Shown here: piece by piece, positions 61,601 through 64,000 of the stretch
Layout of the letters: each line of letters opens with the position of its first letter
Numbering within the stretch: the first letter of the stretch is position 1
Assembly (NCBI RefSeq): GCF_014651935.1
Contig: NZ_BMXV01000002.1
Coordinates: forward strand, 62,001-126,000
Direction of reading: 5' to 3'
Origin: Marinobacter zhanjiangensis
GTDB lineage: Bacteria > Pseudomonadota > Gammaproteobacteria > Pseudomonadales > Oleiphilaceae
DNA length: 64,000 bases
Translations under genes and position numbers: made by a program
The notes under the pieces: generated by a model
The model's input: only the letters and a program-made list of their open reading frames with translations
Database searches by the model: none
What the model was told of the DNA's origin: nothing

Positions 61601-62974
61601 GTTCAGTCCTTCCGGGTAGAGGTCCGGCAGTGCCTGATCCTTGCCACGCTTCCTTGATGATCTGGCCTGCCATCCCTGGCGTGCTGCCCTGAGCGCTGCG
61701 GACAGTTCGTTGCCGTCGGGCGCCGCTCCTCCCGCAGACCGGAACAGTGATTCCCGCCAACGGTCGACCACACCGGTCAGACGATCGTCACACAGGATGG
61801 TGAGCGCGTCGTCGGTGGTGCGGCAGTGCCGCCCGGACAATTCCCGGGCCCAGCCCGGGAAGCCGTTGAAGAAGGCCGGGTCCAGAGCCCGGGCCTGGTC
61901 ACAAAGCTGATGGAAGCGTTCCTTTTCATTGCCTGGTGCCCTGGTGTCGGTCGCCGCCAGCCCGCGCCGGCGGCTGTGCAGCCACCAGGCAGCCACGGTG
62001 GTCGCCCAGCCGATGGCCAGCAGCCCCGTCAGAACAGGCCACAGCCATCGGGCCGGGGCGGGTTCCTGTTCGTTTCCCGGTGCACTCTCCGGCGGCTCAG
62101 CGACGGGTTGCTCCTGTTTCGCCGGGGCAGGGCCGGACACCGGCGTCAGCTGGATGGTGCGGGCCGGCAATACGGCTACCTTTTCCCGGTCCTCGTTCAC
62201 GTCCCACCAGGGAATGCGTATTTCCGGCAGGGTGATGTCGCCGCCCTCGCCGGATACCGGCACCAGCGCCATGGTCTGCTGCAGTTCACCAACCACGCCG
62301 CTGTCGCCTGCCGAGGACTGCCGCTGCTCCGGTTCCGGGTAGCTTCTGATGGCGTCGGGGTAGCGGATGTCCAGCGAGGGCAGGGTGGTGGCCGGCAGCC
62401 CGCGGGCGGTGAGCGTCAGGGTACGGGTCAGGTTGTCACCGGGTGCTACCGGGCCGGTTTGCTCGAGCCCCCTGGCACTCAGGGTCAGGTCAGCGGCCGG
62501 CAGCCAGGTGTTGCCGCTGAAGTCCGCGGGAATGTCCTTGACGTTTACCGGGAACAGAACCGCCGAATCCGATACCCGGTAATGCTGGCCCTGAGGGTGG
62601 CGGGCGGTGCCCTGGAATTCCAGTGGTGGCAACTGCAGCCGGCCGGGTTTCTGGGGGAAGATAAGGTATTCCCGTTCAACCACCCGGTAGCGTTCCCCGT
62701 TCAGCTGCTGCCGGTATTGCTTCTGTTCGCCGGTTTTTTCGATCACCGCGTCCGGATGTTCCGGGTCGGACAGCTGCCCCTGAACAACCTGGTTGGTGTA
62801 ATAGAGTTTGACCGTCAGGCGCAGTTGCTGCTGTACGTAGACTTCATCTTCGCTGGCGGACAGCTCGATGAAGGCCACCTGATCCTGGGGCTGCTGGGCC
62901 AGAGCGGCCAGGGGCAGGCAGACCAGCAGGGCCAGCAGTGCCTGTCGCCACGGGCGTTTGAGTGCCATTACCAT
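61595..62974 (-). CDS. batD: BatD-like protein
   Basis: Membrane-anchored protein of the Bat (Bacteroides aerotolerance-type) system, found beside MoxR ATPase and VWA proteins; its biochemical role is unsettled. It has 459 residues: signal peptide (ALLALLVCLPLAALA), beta-rich BatD repeats (about 25-270; YLIFPQKPGRLQLPPLEFQG), a Pro/Glu linker, one membrane helix (PVLTGLLAIGWATTVAAWWL), and a cytoplasmic helical tail. The ATG at 62974 is within the 3' end of the upstream gene (7-base overlap), so the two are coupled. Confidence 0.82.
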   Translation of the reverse strand: MVMALKRPWRQALLALLVCLPLAALAQQPQDQVAFIELSASEDEVYVQQQLRLTVKLYYTNQVVQGQLSDPEHPDAVIEKTGEQKQYRQQLNGERYRVVEREYLIFPQKPGRLQLPPLEFQGTARHPQGQHYRVSDSAVLFPVNVKDIPADFSGNTWLPAADLTLSARGLEQTGPVAPGDNLTRTLTLTARGLPATTLPSLDIRYPDAIRSYPEPEQRQSSAGDSGVVGELQQTMALVPVSGEGGDITLPEIRIPWWDVNEDREKVAVLPARTIQLTPVSGPAPAKQEQPVAEPPESAPGNEQEPAPARWLWPVLTGLLAIGWATTVAAWWLHSRRRGLAATDTRAPGNEKERFHQLCDQARALDPAFFNGFPGWARELSGRHCRTTDDALTILCDDRLTGVVDRWRESLFRSAGGAAPDGNELSAALRAARQGWQARSSRKRGKDQALPDLYPEGLNP

Positions 62975-63999
62975 GGTGTGTCGTTCTCGTCCGGTTGAAT
63001 ATCGCGACTGCGGGATTGCTGCATGAACTTGCGCCGGAGCAGACCGCCGGGGTTGTCCGGAATTCTCCGCAGCCATTGTTGCTGGGACTGGGACAGGGCA
63101 TCGGCGCCTTCCCCTTCCGCCACGCTGGTCTGACCACCGGCCTTCTGCCCGGAGTCTGACCCGTCGCCGTTGTCCTGGCCCGCCTGTTGCCGGGATTCTG
63201 TTGGCTCATCCGGAGTACCCTGGCCGGGCTCCCCCTGTTCGCCATCCCGGGAGGGCTGCCCGCCCTGATCATTACCCGGCTGCCGGCCTTCCTGCTGGCT
63301 GCGCGATCCCTCCTGCTGTCCGGGTTGGTCACCGGCGGAGGACGGGTTCTGCTGTTCTCCCTGTCCATCCTGTTCGCCGGATTGGTCGGACTGTTGCTGT
63401 TGCTTTTCCTGCTGCTTCTGGCGTTCCAGAAAATCCTGTACGAGTTCGTGGTTCTGACGGGCAGCGGTGTGGTCCGGGTTTTTTTCAAGGGCTTTTTGCC
63501 AGGCCGCCAGTGCCGCCTCGGCCTTGCCGGCCCGGGCCAGAGCATTGCCGCGATTGTAGTGGGCATCCGGTGAGTCGCTGTTGGCAAAGGCGTCGGCGGC
63601 GCTCTCATATTGGCCATCGCGGTAGAGGGCGGTACCTCGCCACAATGGGTCGGTCAGCTTGCTGGCGGCGCTGTCGGGGTTCTCTTCAATAAGCTGCGGT
63701 GCGCGCTGCTCCGGCGTTTGCCAGAAATCATTCCAGTCCAGCGCCTGGGCCGGGCCGGAGGGCACCCAAGCCAGACTGAAGGCCACCATGACCAGCGCTC
63801 CCCGTCGCCAGCCCACCAGGGCCAGGGGCAGTGCCAGCCAGAGCAGCCAGTAGCCGTCGTCCTGTCGCCGTGTGGTGGTACGTTCTTCTTCCGATGCCTG
63901 CCACTGATCGTGATCTTCCGCCCGTAGCCGGAGCTGACGGATATCCCCGGTCGATGTGGTCACCTGCATGGCTTGTCCCCCTGTAGCGCGGGCGCTGGT
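62968..63999 (-). CDS. BatB/BatC-like VWA-TPR protein (5' partial)
   Basis: C-terminal part of a membrane VWA protein. The frame stays open to the right edge (residues ARATGGQAM before the first ATG at 63969 look like the end of a VWA domain), so the start is outside the window. A membrane helix follows (YWLLWLALPLALVGW), then TPR repeats (DAHYNRGNALARAGKAEAAL, AWQKALEKNPDHTAA), and a long Gln/Gly/Glu/Asp-rich tail ending near PGGLLRRKF. BatB and BatC are often fused in this way. It lies upstream of batD on the same strand. Confidence 0.8.
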   Translation of the reverse strand, partial: TSARATGGQAMQVTTSTGDIRQLRLRAEDHDQWQASEEERTTTRRQDDGYWLLWLALPLALVGWRRGALVMVAFSLAWVPSGPAQALDWNDFWQTPEQRAPQLIEENPDSAASKLTDPLWRGTALYRDGQYESAADAFANSDSPDAHYNRGNALARAGKAEAALAAWQKALEKNPDHTAARQNHELVQDFLERQKQQEKQQQQSDQSGEQDGQGEQQNPSSAGDQPGQQEGSRSQQEGRQPGNDQGGQPSRDGEQGEPGQGTPDEPTESRQQAGQDNGDGSDSGQKAGGQTSVAEGEGADALSQSQQQWLRRIPDNPGGLLRRKFMQQSRSRDIQPDENDTPW

Positions 64000-64000
64000 T

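Noticed and set aside
1..64000. CRISPR arrays, tRNA or rRNA genes, transposases and phage genes
   Set aside because: I looked for spaced direct repeats, cloverleaf-like sequences and integrase or transposase motifs and found none.

Overview
The window reads as chromosomal DNA from a high-GC, polarly flagellated, respiratory gammaproteobacterium of the Pseudomonas/Marinobacter type. The reasons are the FleQ-FleS-FleR sigma-54 flagellar hierarchy, FlhF/FleN, MotCD, polar chemotaxis-array genes parC/parP, the lexA-sulA pair and a full System I (Ccm) cytochrome c maturation operon. Species cannot be fixed from the sequence alone. I see no insertion sequence, prophage, CRISPR array, tRNA or rRNA gene. 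No gene-free stretch exceeds 300 bases.

Left part (1-14.2 kb), mixed housekeeping genes: the 3' end of a TRAP solute-binding protein; an amidase; a voltage-sensor-like membrane protein without a visible pore; the tamA-tamB outer-membrane translocation pair; a minus-strand operon of a putative amidoligase, a class I glutamine amidotransferase/C26 hydrolase and a SIMPL-domain protein; then lexA-sulA behind a clear LexA box, and two small conserved proteins.

Central part (14.4-54 kb), one of the main flagellar/chemotaxis regions: a FliT-like protein, fleQ, fleSR, fliEFGHIJ, an inserted partner-switching module (STAS protein, REC-PP2C-ATPase regulator, Hpt protein), fliK, fliLMNOPQR-flhB, a reversed upp-uraA pair, flhA-flhF-fleN-fliA, cheYZAB-motCD-parC-parP-cheW-DUF2802, and a reversed pair of a second FliK-like protein and a stand-alone FlhB C-terminal-domain protein. 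Sigma-54 (-24/-12) promoters can be read by eye before fleS, fliE, fliK (two in tandem), fliL, flhA and cheW. This fits the model in which FleQ turns on fleSR and the basal-body genes. Filament genes (fliC, fliD, fliS) and flg genes are not in the window.

Right part (54.2-64 kb): ccmABCDEFGHI, tightly packed and partly overlapping, for heme delivery to periplasmic c-type cytochromes. A strong hairpin separates it from a converging BatD-like and BatB/C-like (VWA-TPR) pair that runs off the right edge.

Points most worth a second look are the amidoligase/amidotransferase/SIMPL operon, the twin sigma-54 promoters of fliK, the three repeated acidic motifs in the CheA linker next to parC/parP, the STAS/PP2C/Hpt module inside the flagellar operon, and the large inverted repeat between flhB and uraA.
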